DNA from: Gnetum montanum
Taxonomy: Eukaryota; Streptophyta; Gnetopsida; Gnetales; Gnetaceae
DNA length: 42,800 nucleotides
Direction: 5' to 3'
Assembly: GCA_015680685.1 (NCBI GenBank)
Contig: MNCI01008058.1
Coordinates: 123,088-165,887, forward strand
A model generated the notes under the pieces. It was not told where the DNA came from and did not search any database. It worked only from the letters and a program-made list of their open reading frames with translations. The position numbers and the translations under genes are program-made. This document shows positions 22,818 through 33,384 of the stretch, one piece after another (position 1 is the stretch's first letter; every line of letters starts with the position of its first letter).

Positions 22818-25800
22818 TTAGGCATTTCCTCTACTGCCACTATCACTGGTGTCCCTTAAGTCTGGGTCCAGCCCTAGTGGGTCGTCCTCTAGTGGACCGT
22901 CATTTCTGGGAATTATCCTTGCACGAAGAAATTCCCCTTCATAGGGTCCTAGTTCCCGCACCGGCTCCACGGGAGGACGCTCTTCATCGCTGTGTACTCC
23001 CTCAGCCTCTGCTTCTGCTGCTTCTTCCATCGGGTCTGCAGCTTGGTCTTCTTCTCTCTCCTCGGTTGGCATCTAGATACAGTACGCACATTAATTACAC
23101 AAGGCTTAACACCATTAGTAGAAAAAAGCAAACAAGGTCATGCATGAACCCACCTGCGATGCCCCTGCTTCCGCAGCAAAAGGAAGCTTGTCCAGACTAG
23201 CCCATAGGTGCTTCATGATCTCGTCCTCCATTAGATCTGGCCGCACATCTTCTCCCAACGTAGCTCCGGCCTTCACTTTCCCTTTCTCCACGCTGCTCCA
23301 GCGGGGCGGGTCCGGGAAGAAGGTAGGGATTGTAGCTTGGCCCCCAGGAAAATTCATCGCCCTTTCAGGGGACGCGCTTACATTCACCTACTCTTCGAAC
23401 CGTTTGAAGGCTTCGGAAGCTCCGATGACATCCACGAAAACCTCCAGGGATTGGGCTTTGATGGAAGAATCCCGGTAGTGTTTTCGATAAGCAGCGCTCT
23501 CCCGTTTGTACAGATGTTTGTGGTCCTTCTCCTTCTGCCCCCACTCTTGCACGCTGGCGCAATAGTCTCTCCAATCCTTGCTCTTCTGGGCTAGGAGTTC
23601 TATTTGCATCCGCTGCTCCACTAACGCCCTACTAGTCTGTACGCTGTTCTTGATGGCTTTCCAATACCGGGAGTGGTCAACAACAGCAGTACGCCAGTCT
23701 TCATCTCCTGAGAATCGCACCTGTAGGAAGTCAAACCACGACTTTAGGTCCCCAACCTCTTTGGCCAACCACTCCGCACCATGATCTGACCTCTGAAGCC
23801 TTTTCCAGAGGGCTTCATTCACGCTCCAGCAACTAGGGCCTCCTCATGTACTTGGTCCTGTGCACGGCTCCCGCTAGTGGCTGGGGCCTCTTTACGCACC
23901 AAAGCCTACGTACGACTCACGCTAACAGTTGGGACCTCTTCTTCCAAAATTGTGGCCCCCTCCCTACGACTTAGTGTCAATGCCCCTGTCTCAAGGGTTA
24001 GTTGCTCCCTAATTTATACTGTTTACATCACTACATATCAGTATATCACTATGAATCATCTAAACAAAAACATTGCGTAAAATAATTCCTTCACGCTTAC
24101 CAGGCAGAAGCTTACTCTGCTGAACTTTGACCGCTACAATCCGACCTGCGTCACTCTCCGAGGCCTCAGCTATACGAAGCCTTTTACGCCGAGCTACAGG
24201 TTCGACGATTTCTTCCACCAGGCGTTTCCCTCGTGAGGCATCGTCGGTGTAGGTAGGCACTATCCCACCTACACTATCAAGGCCTCGCACTCGGGGCGCT
24301 GCCAAGCCCTTGGTCGTTATAAACAACGACTCCCCAATCCCTTCCGGCGGATCCTGCCCACGGGTAGTGCTGAGAATATGGGTAATCCATGGTCTGGACA
24401 GTTGGTCGCAATCTTGTTACGCCCAGACTCCATGCCTTTGGATGACAAAAAACTCAGCAAACCGCCAGAGGTAAGCTATGAAGAAAGCGTAATGCACATT
24501 GAAACGGGACTCAAGCTTCTTGCGAAGCTTGACCATTTCATTGCGCAGTCCCTTTGCAAAATAGCCTGCCCAATTAAACTGGGTCCCCTCCTCTAGAACC
24601 TTTCGCATAATACGGGTCTATTCTACCGAAAAGAACTTCCCTTGCGAGAGGGTTTTGGGGAAGTTTCGGGCCCGGAAAAGGGGATAAAGTATCTTGGCAG
24701 CACCCATCTGGAATTTTTCGCAGGGATACCCTTTGGTCTCCTTCGGGATCCTTACCCATTCCTTCAGCCACTCCTAGAATTCAAGACTCCTCTTCGCCTT
24801 CTCACTAATGGGAAGGCCATCCGAGGGGATACCGAATAAGTCCACGAAGAGTTGAGCATCAATATTAAAGCTTACGCGCACATTATGTACGCGCGTACAA
24901 AAACACTCTGCCTTTTCGTTGAAGGAGTTGACCAGGGTTAGCATTTCGCTAGCGGGGATATCAGACGTTGCAGCTAAAAACAGATGCATTAGCCCTGCCG
25001 CTTGGATCTTTGTGGTTACCGCAACTGGGGCCACTGAGTATCCGAGCCAACGCTGTGCGTCCTTGATGTCGCCGTAGCGGAAAAGGACAGCGTTCACCTC
25101 ACGGCCGGAAATCGTGAGGGTAATCTCCTGAGATTCCCTGACTAAACAGCATGAAACACACCACCAATCAAAATATCATTACGCAATCTTTACAAGTCAT
25201 CGTTACACCACCTGATTACAGACTGCAAAACATTCCTTACCAGGTCCGAACAGCAAGGGAAATGGTGGAAGATTGCTCTGCATGTCCTCAACGGTGAGGG
25301 GCGGATCTAAAGTCCAGTCATCGTGCAACCACCCGAGTTCCCAAAAATTCTTGAAAGCCTTAGCGTAGCAGGTGGGATACTCACACATGTCGAAGCCGAT
25401 CTGCCCTATCACACCGGCACGCACGTTGTTAGTCGCAATAAATGCCATTATCACCATTTTGGCCAAGGATAACGCATCATCATTTCCAATGAATCTGTTG
25501 TTGCGAATGAAAAACCTGTACCATACAACGTAGGCTTATCTTGCATTTTACATACAAACTTCGTTTATATTTCACAGTCGATAACAGACATGTAGCAACA
25601 ATAATAACAACAAAATGGACAGTTGACAAAAATCGCTTACCCGCCTGCGCAGTACACCATGCCTTGCGGGTTCTAGAAATAAGTTGAGGCATGACGGGCC
25701 ATGAACAGCGTGTTATATGCATGATAATAGTTGAAACGAGCAATTTCCCAGATCCAGTTTAAGCATCTTAAGCCGCAAGCACTGAGTGCTTGGACCTCGG

Positions 25801-26471
25801 GACGACTCGCATCGACAGCCCCATCCGTCAAGAAGGCCAGAACCCCTTGTTCAGACCCAGCCAGTAGATGTTCCAAAATGGCACTGGCGACATCGCCAGT
25901 CAGATGGGACTAGACAATGATGCTGAAGTTGCACAGTAAGAACTGCAGAAACTCTAGCGCGTCCCATCGAAACCATACGGCCTTCCCTTGCAACCGCGTT
26001 TGCAGAGGAGGGACGTTGGGGACGATGGGGTTCATACAACACAAAACCCTAATAATGTCCAAGACAATTAGAACGGGTTTTAGCATGACACTGTACAAAA
26101 ACCCCAAAACACAAATTAACGCCTAGATTCACAATTGCACCATCAATACAGAAAACCCTACAAATTATGCATAATCATCCAGGCCGAAATCGCCCAAACC
26201 CTTGCAATAGCGCAAGGTCCGTCTCTGACAACGGCGATAGAAGCGACCATACCAAACCCTCGCTGCAATGCGAGGTCCATAATCCAAAACCCTCATTTAC
26301 ACGAAGAACGCTGTAACGCTGAAATAGCACGAGCACGCAAGGAATGGCCTACCAGTTCAAAGGAGTCGGGTCGCGTGCTTCGACCACGGCCTATTGAACA
26401 CTCTCCAGGTTCTCCTCTATCTCGTCGATTTTAGCCAATTTGGCATTCTTCCTCATCGTCTTAGGTGCCAT
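22818..26471 (-). pseudogene. Captured FCP1-like multi-exon gene, element B copy
   Basis: Exons by splice sites and alignment: exon 2 26090-25641 (450 nt, identical length to A and C), exon 3 25515-25241, exon 4 25141-24101 (1041 nt), exon 7 about 23840-23154 and exon 8 23072-22818. Exon 1 at 26471-26353 (MAPKTMRKNAKLAKIDEIEE) is tentative and has a stop; exons 5-6 (24000-23840) are acidic and unresolved. Exon 2 reads KPVLIVLDIIRVL and YNTLFMARHA; exon 3 GNDDALSLAKM and LGWLHDDW; exon 7 has DHSRYWKAIKNS and WRDYCASVQEWGQKEKDHKH; exon 8 is a Glu/Pro-rich tail ending SGSRGNA. Exon 4 stays in one frame with three stops; others lie in exon 2 and exon 7. The protein is well diverged from A and C. 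Confidence 0.75.
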
Positions 26472-26706
26472 TATCACAGTTTCAACACTTTCACAGCTTC
26501 GCACCTTCAAGTTTTCTGCTCTTCTTTCTCTTGCTAGGTAACACTTACAAATTCGAATTCACAATAGCCAGCAGTCTGTTCTAACCAAAGAAACCATCTA
26601 CTTATATGCGAGGATCACCGACTTGATATCCGATTCCAATGGGACTTTCCTAAAATGAAGCCTGAGAATTGAAATATTAATGCAACCGATATCGCATGCT
26701 CCACTG

Positions 26707-26727
26707 TCTAAAATGACGTTAAACTAC
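26707..26727. repeat. Single AGTTTA hairpin upstream of the element B captured gene
   Basis: The minus strand reads TAGTTTAAC-GTC-ATTTTA-GAC, a GTC/GAC stem with a six-base loop. It lies between the captured gene's start and RT, as in elements A and C. Confidence 0.55.
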
Positions 26728-26849
26728 CACATCTTATTGCCTCGTAATCGGGTAGCATTGATTACAACTTCATTACAATATTCAAAATTCTGTTAGCTTT
26801 CCACGTTTGCCAGCCATCATGTCATCTTCTTCCTAACCATTTACACGCT

Positions 26850-27291
26850 TTGTGGTGTTTGAAGGATAAACAACAAATGGATGCAACATTATCAGCACCT
26901 TCAACTTTGATGGGCCCATTCGAGAAGGTAGTTAGGCAACTCGATTCCACGATTATAGAAGTTAACCCCCTTTTGGAAGCCATAAGTATAGCTGTGTCGG
27001 AGATGTCCCCAGAATGGCTAGAACAGTCGGCACGCACGCTAGACCTGGAAGATGGGGACATAACCGAAGACCCCCTTGATGAGGTCTCTATCATTACGCA
27101 TAGGGGCGACACTAAAACGCTTAAGGTCAGTTCCCTGTTAGATCGAGAAAGGCACGATGCTATAAAACAGGTCCTGCAAGACAACATCACTATCTTTGCA
27201 TGGTCATACGAGGATATGCTTGGGCTAGATCCCAGGCTAATCCAACATAACATTATCCTAGACCCACAAATTAAAGCAGTAAGACAGAAGG
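26850..27291 (+). pseudogene. Element B: N-terminal RT fragment, cut by element C
   Basis: About 147 codons match the segment before the RT catalytic domain in A and C: LEDGDITEDPLDEVSIITHR, TIFAWSYEDMLGLDPRLIQH and NIILDPQIKAVRQK. Translation departs from RT after AVRQK, exactly where LTR sequence beginning TGTACCGACC starts (27292). No active-site residues are present. A possible splice acceptor (tttgccag, about 26815) lies upstream of the open frame. Confidence 0.85.
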
Positions 27292-27798
27292 TGTACCGAC
27301 CGAAATCGTCTGTGCAAGGCTGGAATGAATCGAGCACCGAAAGATCTACGGACAAGCACAGTCGACCCTGCCTCCGCTTGAGGGCAAGCTGGAACGGACG
27401 AAGGCAAAGTGCCTTGAATGGTCCGCACACGGATCAAACAAGGACTTCCCCGAGCGCCACCGAAGTGTTATACGCTGGGTTATGTGTAAACGGAGCGTAA
27501 ACAGTGAAACAGGCGCAAACAGAGCGTAAGCGTAGAGGGGCGTAAACAGGGTCAGGCGTAAACAGCGTAAACAAATGTGCCTAGCGTAAGCGTATACGAG
27601 TGTGAACGGCGTAAACCAGTGTAAAGAGCATAAGCAAAATGTAAACAGCGTAAACAGTGTGGGCGTACACGGATGCAAACGGAGCGTGAACGTGAGCAGG
27701 CGTAAACGAAGCGTGGGTCAAATTGACGTAAAACTGTAAAAGAACTTACAACAAACGTAAACAGTGGATTACAGAGTCAAAATTTTGTGCACCGGTCT
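27292..27798 (-). repeat. Extra copy of the LTR end (507 bp) beside LTR C
   Basis: It starts TGTACCGACCGAAATCGTC, like the LTR end at 27799 (TGTGCCGACC), and follows LTR C to tgcaccggtct, where LTR C (28409) continues with aacgcag but this copy jumps back to TGTGCCG. It is a tandem duplication of the U5 end or a truncated earlier LTR. U5 array words (agcgtaaac) fill 27480-27770. Confidence 0.75.
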
Positions 27799-28627
27799 TG
27801 TGCCGACCGAAATCGTCGGTGCGAGGCTGGAACGTTGCAGACACCGAAAGATCAGCGGGCGAGCACAGTTGACCCTGCCTCCGCTTGAGGGCGAGCTGGA
27901 GTGGACGAAGGCAGAGTGCCTTGAATGGCCCACACGCAGATCAAACAAGGACTTCCCCGAGCGCCGCCGAAGCGTTATACGCTGCGTTATATGTAAACAG
28001 GACGTAAGCAACGAATCAGGCGTGCACGGCGTAAATACCACGGGTGTAAACGGAATGGGGCGTGAACAGCGTAAACAGAAATAGACACAGCATGAGCGTA
28101 CGGGCGTGACAGCGTGAACAGTGAATGGATGTAGGGCGTAAGCAGGCAGACGGTGAACAGTGGGCGTACACGAACGGAGATGGGGCGAAAATGCAAGCGG
28201 GCGTGAACGAAGGGCAGGCCAAATTGACGTAAAACTAGAAAAGAACTCACAGCGAGTGTAAACAGTGGTCGTCTTCGGGCACGAATCGAGCGCGGAGTGC
28301 GAACGTAAACAGGCGTAAACAAAGCGTGGGCCAAATCAACATAAAACTGTAAAAGAAATTGCAACAAACGTAAACAATGGATTATAGAGTTAAAATGTTG
28401 TGCACCGGTCTAACGCAGTTGTGTGGGGACACAAGGCGGACGTAAAGCCCCGGTGGACAGAGGGATGCAGTTGGTTGACGCGATGGGCGAGGGGCGGACT
28501 GTGCTCAGCGTGCAGCGTACAGGACTTCCAGCGTAAGCGTAAAAGTAGAGGGTTTCCGCAGCGTAATTGTTCTGGGTCTGCTCTGGTAAATTTTTGCCCC
28601 CGGGGCCCGTAAATGTGGAAAATTGTG

Positions 28628-28637
28628 CTATTTATAG
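28628..28637 (-). promoter_or_regulatory. TATA box of LTR C
   Basis: The minus strand reads CTATAAATAG. The palindrome array starts about 75 bp upstream. This would drive the gag-pol RNA. Confidence 0.65.
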
Positions 28638-28704
28638 GGGTAGGGTTACCGGAAAAAGCGGATGGGGGGACACGTGGCGTATAGACCAGGCGTTACAATT
28701 TAGA

Positions 28705-29110
28705 AACTCGGTATACGCTGGGCGTATACATTACAAGCTGGCGTGTACGCTGGGCGTACACGCTAGGCGTATATGCTGGGCGTAAACGTTACAAGCTAGC
28801 GTGCACGCTGGGCGTACACGCTGGGCATAAACGTTACAAGCTGGCGTGTACGCCGGGCATAGACGCCGGGCATAGACGCCGGGCGTAGACGCCGGGCGTA
28901 GAGACCGACGGATGTCCACTTGCTTCAATCCTTGCTCTTTGGTGTAATCTTCATGTTTCCATTGGAAACCCTGTCGTCGAGCGTGTGCCCCTGCCGTACC
29001 TGGGAGTGTACACTGAGCTGGGCATAGACGCTGGGCGTGAACGCTGGGCGTGAACGCTGGGCGTGAACGCTGGCATCCCACGGTTTAAAGCTGGGCGTAT
29101 ATGCTGGCAC
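28705..29110. repeat. GCGTNNACGC palindrome array in U3 of LTR C
   Basis: More than a dozen words: GCTGGGCGTATACATT, GGCGTACACGCTAGGCG, cgTGTACGCCGGGCAT, GCCGGGCGTAGACGCC, GGCGTGAACGCT (three in a row near 29036-29072). The arms GCGT and ACGC are kept while the two central bases vary (TA, AC, GT, GC, GA, AA). Confidence 0.85.
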
Positions 29111-29138
29111 AACACTTGAAGATTTTTGTGGTGTTTCA

Positions 29139-30025
29139 TTGGCCCCTCTTTGTTGACGCTTGGAGGAATCGACCCGAGAAGCATCGATAAAGAAGCGCAA
29201 AACACCGCAAGCAACTCGATAAAAGCCTTGTTCCTTGTCACCCGGCCAGACCTCGTCGTACCGTGTTCAGTGGTAAATGGGATTGAAAGGATGAGATTGG
29301 AAACTGGTGGGAAGAAAGGGATCGTGGGGATCGGTTGTTGCCCGAGAGACCATGCTAGGAGAGTAGGGTGCTCAGGTGTGTAGTATGCCGGTCCTTGTCG
29401 ATAGCCGTCTTTCAGCCGACTCGGAACTCAAGCGTGCGATGTGCGTCCTTTGGTGGAACTGTGCTCTTGGTGGTTTTTCAAGAGAACCAGTTGGCACTAC
29501 CAAAGCCACGGGGTGATGTTTTGCATTCTTTGGAGGAACAGCTCCCTTCTTTGGGGAAACCGTTAGCGAAGAGCCAAAGCCATGCGATAGGAAGTTTCTT
29601 GATTGCGTTTGGCATGAATACGTTTTTTTTTTTTGTGTCTTTGTACTCACGCGTGAATCTTGTGTTCTGTGTGTTGCGACTGCTGTAACGTTTCACAGTG
29701 TGCAATAGTTTAGTAGACGATGAGTTTTCGGGGAACGGGGACGTGCGGGTTAACGGTTCAATTTAGCCTTGCCAGGTGAACAAATGGACATTGCCTCATC
29801 TTGCTACTTATGATGAAACGCAACTTCGTACGAGAGCTTCTGAGCGTCATCTTGCAAACACAACTCCAAAGGGACAAGAAAAACCATGAGTGAATCAATG
29901 AGCTAAGATCAGGCGGACAAAAGCACTGAGGACGATCCCGAATGTTGAACGTGAATGTCGACGATGAAAGATGTAATGATTCCGGCGAATGAAGGTGACT
30001 ATGAGATGGGGAGTCGCAGATGAAT
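29139..30025 (-). other. Element C: 3' UTR
   Basis: It matches 9379-10395 of element A: the block tggcccctctttgttgacgc, the two-copy repeat with ctttggtggaac and ccaaagcca (about 29455-29590), and the T run at 29622-29634. No gene is called. Confidence 0.5.
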
Positions 30026-30860
30026 GTGCTAGTTTATAGTCTTAGCAGACTATCATGGGTTAGTTTTGTGTCGTCACCCGTTGGACATTGCCCGTTTAGC
30101 GTCGTGGCAGACGGTATGTTGCTAGTTTTGAGTCTTAGCTGACTATACAGAGGCGAGCTAGTTTATAGTCTTAGCGGACTCTGGGGAGTTTGACGGTGCC
30201 ATTTTACTATCACGCCAGAGGGATGCTAGTTTATCGTCATTTGCGGACGTTGCGGGGTATCCGTTTATTNGTTTGGCAGTGTGCAATAGTTTTTGGGGAG
30301 TGGGAATGTGCAGGTTAACAGTTCGATCTAGTCTTGCCAGGTGAACAAATAGACATTGCCTCATCTTGCTACTTGTGATGAAACGCACCCTCGTACGAGA
30401 ACTTCTGAGCGTCATCCTACAAACACAACTCCAAAACAAACAGGCAAATCGTGAGTGCATTAATGAGTTTAGATTCAAATAGCTGCAAGTGAACAAAAAC
30501 GTTAGGGCGATTCTGAGCATGGACTGTGAATGTCGACGACGCTGATGAGGGATACAATGATTCTAATGAATGAAGATGGCTATGGGATGGGGAGTCACAG
30601 ATGAATGCGCCAGTTTATAGTCTTAGCGGACTGTTGTGGGTTAGTTTTGTGTCGTAACCCGTTGGACATTGCCTGTTTAGCGTCGTGGCAGACGATATGT
30701 TGCCGGTTTTGAGTCTCAGCTGACTATACAGAGGCTAGCTAGTTTATAGTCTTAGCGGACTCTGAGGAGTCTGACGGTGCCATTTTACTATCATGCCAGA
30801 GAGGTGCTAGTTTACCGTCGTTTGCGGACATTGCTGGGTATCCGTTTATTGTCATATACC
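29695..30860. repeat. Direct duplication of about 580 bp joined at a single N (30270)
   Basis: 29695-30269 and 30276-30858 carry the same sequence in the same order: cagtgtgcaatag, caggtgaacaaat, acattgcctcatcttgctac, and agtttatagtcttagc down to gggtatccgtttatt. They differ at perhaps one base in ten. The join is exactly at the N, so an assembly cause is likely. Confidence 0.75.
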
Positions 30861-31125
30861 AGAACAGTGATGGTGTCAGTTTTAAGTCGTAACCCAGGAC
30901 TATTCTGTGGTATCAGTTTATAGTCATAATCTAGGACTATTCTGTGGTATCAGTTTATAGTCGTAATCCAGGACTATTCTGTGGTATCAGTTTATAGTCA
31001 TAATCCAGGACTTTTCTGTGGTATCAGTTTAAAGTCATGATTCCAGGACTTTTCTGTGGTATCAGTTTATAGTCATGATTCCAGGACTTTTCTGTGGTAT
31101 CAGTTTATAGTCATGATTCCAGGAC
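30025..31125. repeat. AGTTTA hairpin array, element C 3' UTR
   Basis: About 20 units include AGTTTATAGTC-TTAGCG-GACT, GTC-GTGGCA-GAC and GTC-GTTTGCG-GAC, then six tandem units of about 39 bp (tatcagtttatagtcatgattccaggacttttctgtgg, 30870-31115) with stem AGTC/GACT. Part lies inside the N-linked duplication. Confidence 0.8.
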
Positions 31126-31147
31126 TTGCGCGTACCTAAGTTCGGAT

Positions 31148-32353
31148 TCATGTATAGAACGGCTTGAGGAATAGATGATTGGTTGGATTTGCAAACTCCT
31201 TTCCATCCATGTCGGCTAATTTAAATGCCCCGTTGTCGAATGCTTTGACAACCAGGTAGGGCCCTTCCCAGTTGACCGAGAACTTATCTGGGTGTTCTCG
31301 AACAGCTTTAAGTACGAGGTCTCCTTCCTTGATGGGACGCTTATGAATGTCATGTCGATGTCGTTGCCGTTGTTGTTTCTGATACCATTCGATCTGATCA
31401 AGTGTACGTACGCGTTCCTCCTCCACTGAGTCCAGGTCGATGATGCGTAAATCATTGTTTTGCTCGTCGTTGAGGAGTCCGAAGAGCGTGATCCTTAGAG
31501 ATGGTACCTGCAATTCCAAAGGTAAAATAGCTTCTGAACCGTAAACAAGACTATATGGGGTTTTACCTGTCGAGGTACGATGCGTGGTACGGTATGCCCA
31601 TAACGCGTACGCCAGTTGTTCGTGCCATCTTCGTTTGCTCTGGATGAGCATCTTTTTGAGTACTGTGATGATTATTTTATTTGTTGATTCTGCCTGCCCG
31701 TTGCTCTGAGGGTAGTAAGGGGATGAAAACGAGTGCTTGATCTCTAGACTATCGCAAAACATTTTGGTCTCGGCGCTACTAAATTGTGGCCCGTTGTCGG
31801 TGATGATTGCCATGGGAATGCCAAAACGGGTTACAATGTTTTCGAGGATAAAGTTGCATACCTGTTTAGAAGTAGTTTTACGAAGGGGCACCGCTTCTAC
31901 GCATTTCGTGAAGTACTCAGTCGCTGTTATAATAAAGCTATGCCCAGCCGAAGATGTAGGTGTTATTGGGCCAATGAGGTCCAGTCCCCACTTCTGGAAG
32001 GGCCATGTGATTTGTGTTGTGTGCAACTCGTTTGGTGGAATGTGGATGAGATTACCGTGTTTTTGGCATACACTACATGTTTTGACCTTGGACTGACAGT
32101 CGTGTTCCATGTGCGGCCAATAGTAGCCTAGGCATCTTATTTTGGTTGCCATTGCCCTCGGTGCGATGTGCCCCCCGCATATTCCGTCGTGCACCTGTTC
32201 AACAATTGTTTGGGCCTCGGTGCTGTTGACGCATGTTAGCAGTATGCCTTCGTAGGATCGGCGGCACAACGTATTCCCTATTAATGTGTATTGCTTAGAG
32301 CGCTTGCGTACTGCATCCTTTTGCGCGTTGGTTAAATGTTGTGGCGCTTCACC
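31148..32353 (-). pseudogene. Element C: integrase
   Basis: About 400 open codons. The HHCC zinc finger spans VHDGICGGH to KTCSVCQKH. The DDE core shows the first D in WGLDLIGPIT, the second in ITDNGPQF, and E in SNGQAESTN. Then YALWAYRTTHRTSTGKTPYS and a C-terminal region ending NHLFLKPFYT. It would insert the element's cDNA into the genome. The domain itself is open and its catalytic residues are present; it is classed as pseudogene because the upstream frame has a stop (near 32354, CGA to TGA type) and other breaks. No chromodomain is seen, consistent with Tat rather than chromoviruses. Confidence 0.85.
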
Positions 32354-32962
32354 TCACAGGAGGTATTCTTTTACGTCATCGTACCATTCATTAGTGTGTG
32401 TTGTACTGACGGATGCAATTGGAAGTGCGTCGAGGGTGTTGGTTATGGGCTCGACACAACTGGTCACGGAGCTTGGTAATGCATGAAACATGTCAGGGGA
32501 TATGTTTAAAGCTAAGGTTGCTAAGGCGTCTGCAATGGTATTGTCGTTCCTAGGGATATGTTGGACGTCAACCTTTTCGAATTGTTTAAGTAGGTGCTTA
32601 GCCAAATCACAGTATGGTTGTAAGTGTTGTGCTTTACTACGAGTTGTGAATCCCCTCTGACTACGAGCCGTGTGATGTCCAAGGCTAATGCGGCCGCGAG
32701 ACCTCTAAGGAGACCCTCATACTCTGCTATGTTGTTAGTACAATGAAAATTGAAGCGATAGGCGAAAGGCTTAATTTCTCCAGAGGGGTATGTGATTATA
32801 GCGGCAGCGCTTCCTCCTCGGGAGGTTGATGCTCCGTCGAAGTTTAGAACCGCCTCGTAGTCATCTGGCACCGTGTATATTGTATTTACATTCTCGTCTG
32901 GGAATTCGGGTTCTATTGTACCTGGATCATGCGTTGGCGATGTGATCATTTGATTCGCTATG
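32354..32962 (-). pseudogene. Element C: second (archaeal-type) RNase H
   Basis: Reading from about 32949: AVLNFDGASTSRGG (first catalytic D), NIAEYEGLLRGL (E), VVRGDSQLVV (D) and, after a frameshift near 32630, HIPRNDNTIADALATLA (last D). This domain lies between the first RNase H and integrase. A second RNase H here is the described hallmark of plant Tat elements. The frameshift is about one base (LQPYCDLAKHLLKQ is in the next frame). A stop lies near 32964. Confidence 0.8.
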
Positions 32963-32964
32963 GC

Positions 32965-33384
32965 TTAACCCTTTACTGACGATTGTGCTACATAGTGCAG
33001 GTCAAACTCAGCTATGATTGCCTTCCAACGGGCTATCTTGCTTGACTCGTAGATGTTTCCGGTTATAGCTCTGAGCACATTATCTTTACAAATTATGTTA
33101 GCTTGATTTCGGAAAAGATAATGTCGCCATTTCTTTAAAGAGAAAACTAAAGCTAAGCATGACTTTTCTACATCGTTATATCTCTTTTCGTGGGCAACCA
33201 TTGCATGACTCAGGTAGTATACAGGTACCTCAATTCCGTCATCTCGTTTTTGGCACAACATGGATGCGATCGATGATTCTGATGTTGCCAAGTAGATGTA
33301 AAACGGCCTATCGTTTTTGGGTGGGAATACGGTGGGTAGCCGAGCGAGTGCTGTTTTAACGTTGTCAAATGCTTCTTGGCACTG
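32965..33384 (-). pseudogene. Element C: RT connection and first RNase H
   Basis: The open part (33291-32965) begins near ATSESSIASMLCQKRDDG and shows YYLSHAMVAHEKRYNDVEKS, LVFSLKKWRHYLF and ARWKAIIAEFDLHYV, the usual Ty3/gypsy RNase H region. Some catalytic acids are not obvious, as expected when a second RNase H has been acquired. Stops at both ends (about 33384 and 32964) separate it from RT and from the second RNase H. Confidence 0.75.

Larger units (their letters stand above)
17437..27291 (+). mobile_element. Element B: Tat-like retrotransposon of a divergent subfamily
   Basis: The order on the plus strand is LTR tail, primer site, gag-protease (with gap), hairpin spacer, captured gene on the minus strand, and the start of RT, then interruption by element C at 27292. 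The layout equals that of C, but proteins differ clearly and the GCGTNNACGC arrays are missing from its intron 1 and leader. The rest of its pol would be expected beyond element C, outside the window. Confidence 0.8.
27799..29138 (-). mobile_element. Element C: 3' LTR, about 1.34 kb
   Basis: The minus strand runs from TGAAACACCACAAAAATC (29138) to CGACGATTTCGGTCGGCACA (27799). A purine tract (aaagaggggccaa) precedes it. U3 carries the palindrome array (28705-29110) and TATA box (28628-28637); U5 carries GCGTAAAC words (28005-28370). The upper end is inferred from the TG/purine-tract pattern and LTR A. Confidence 0.6.
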
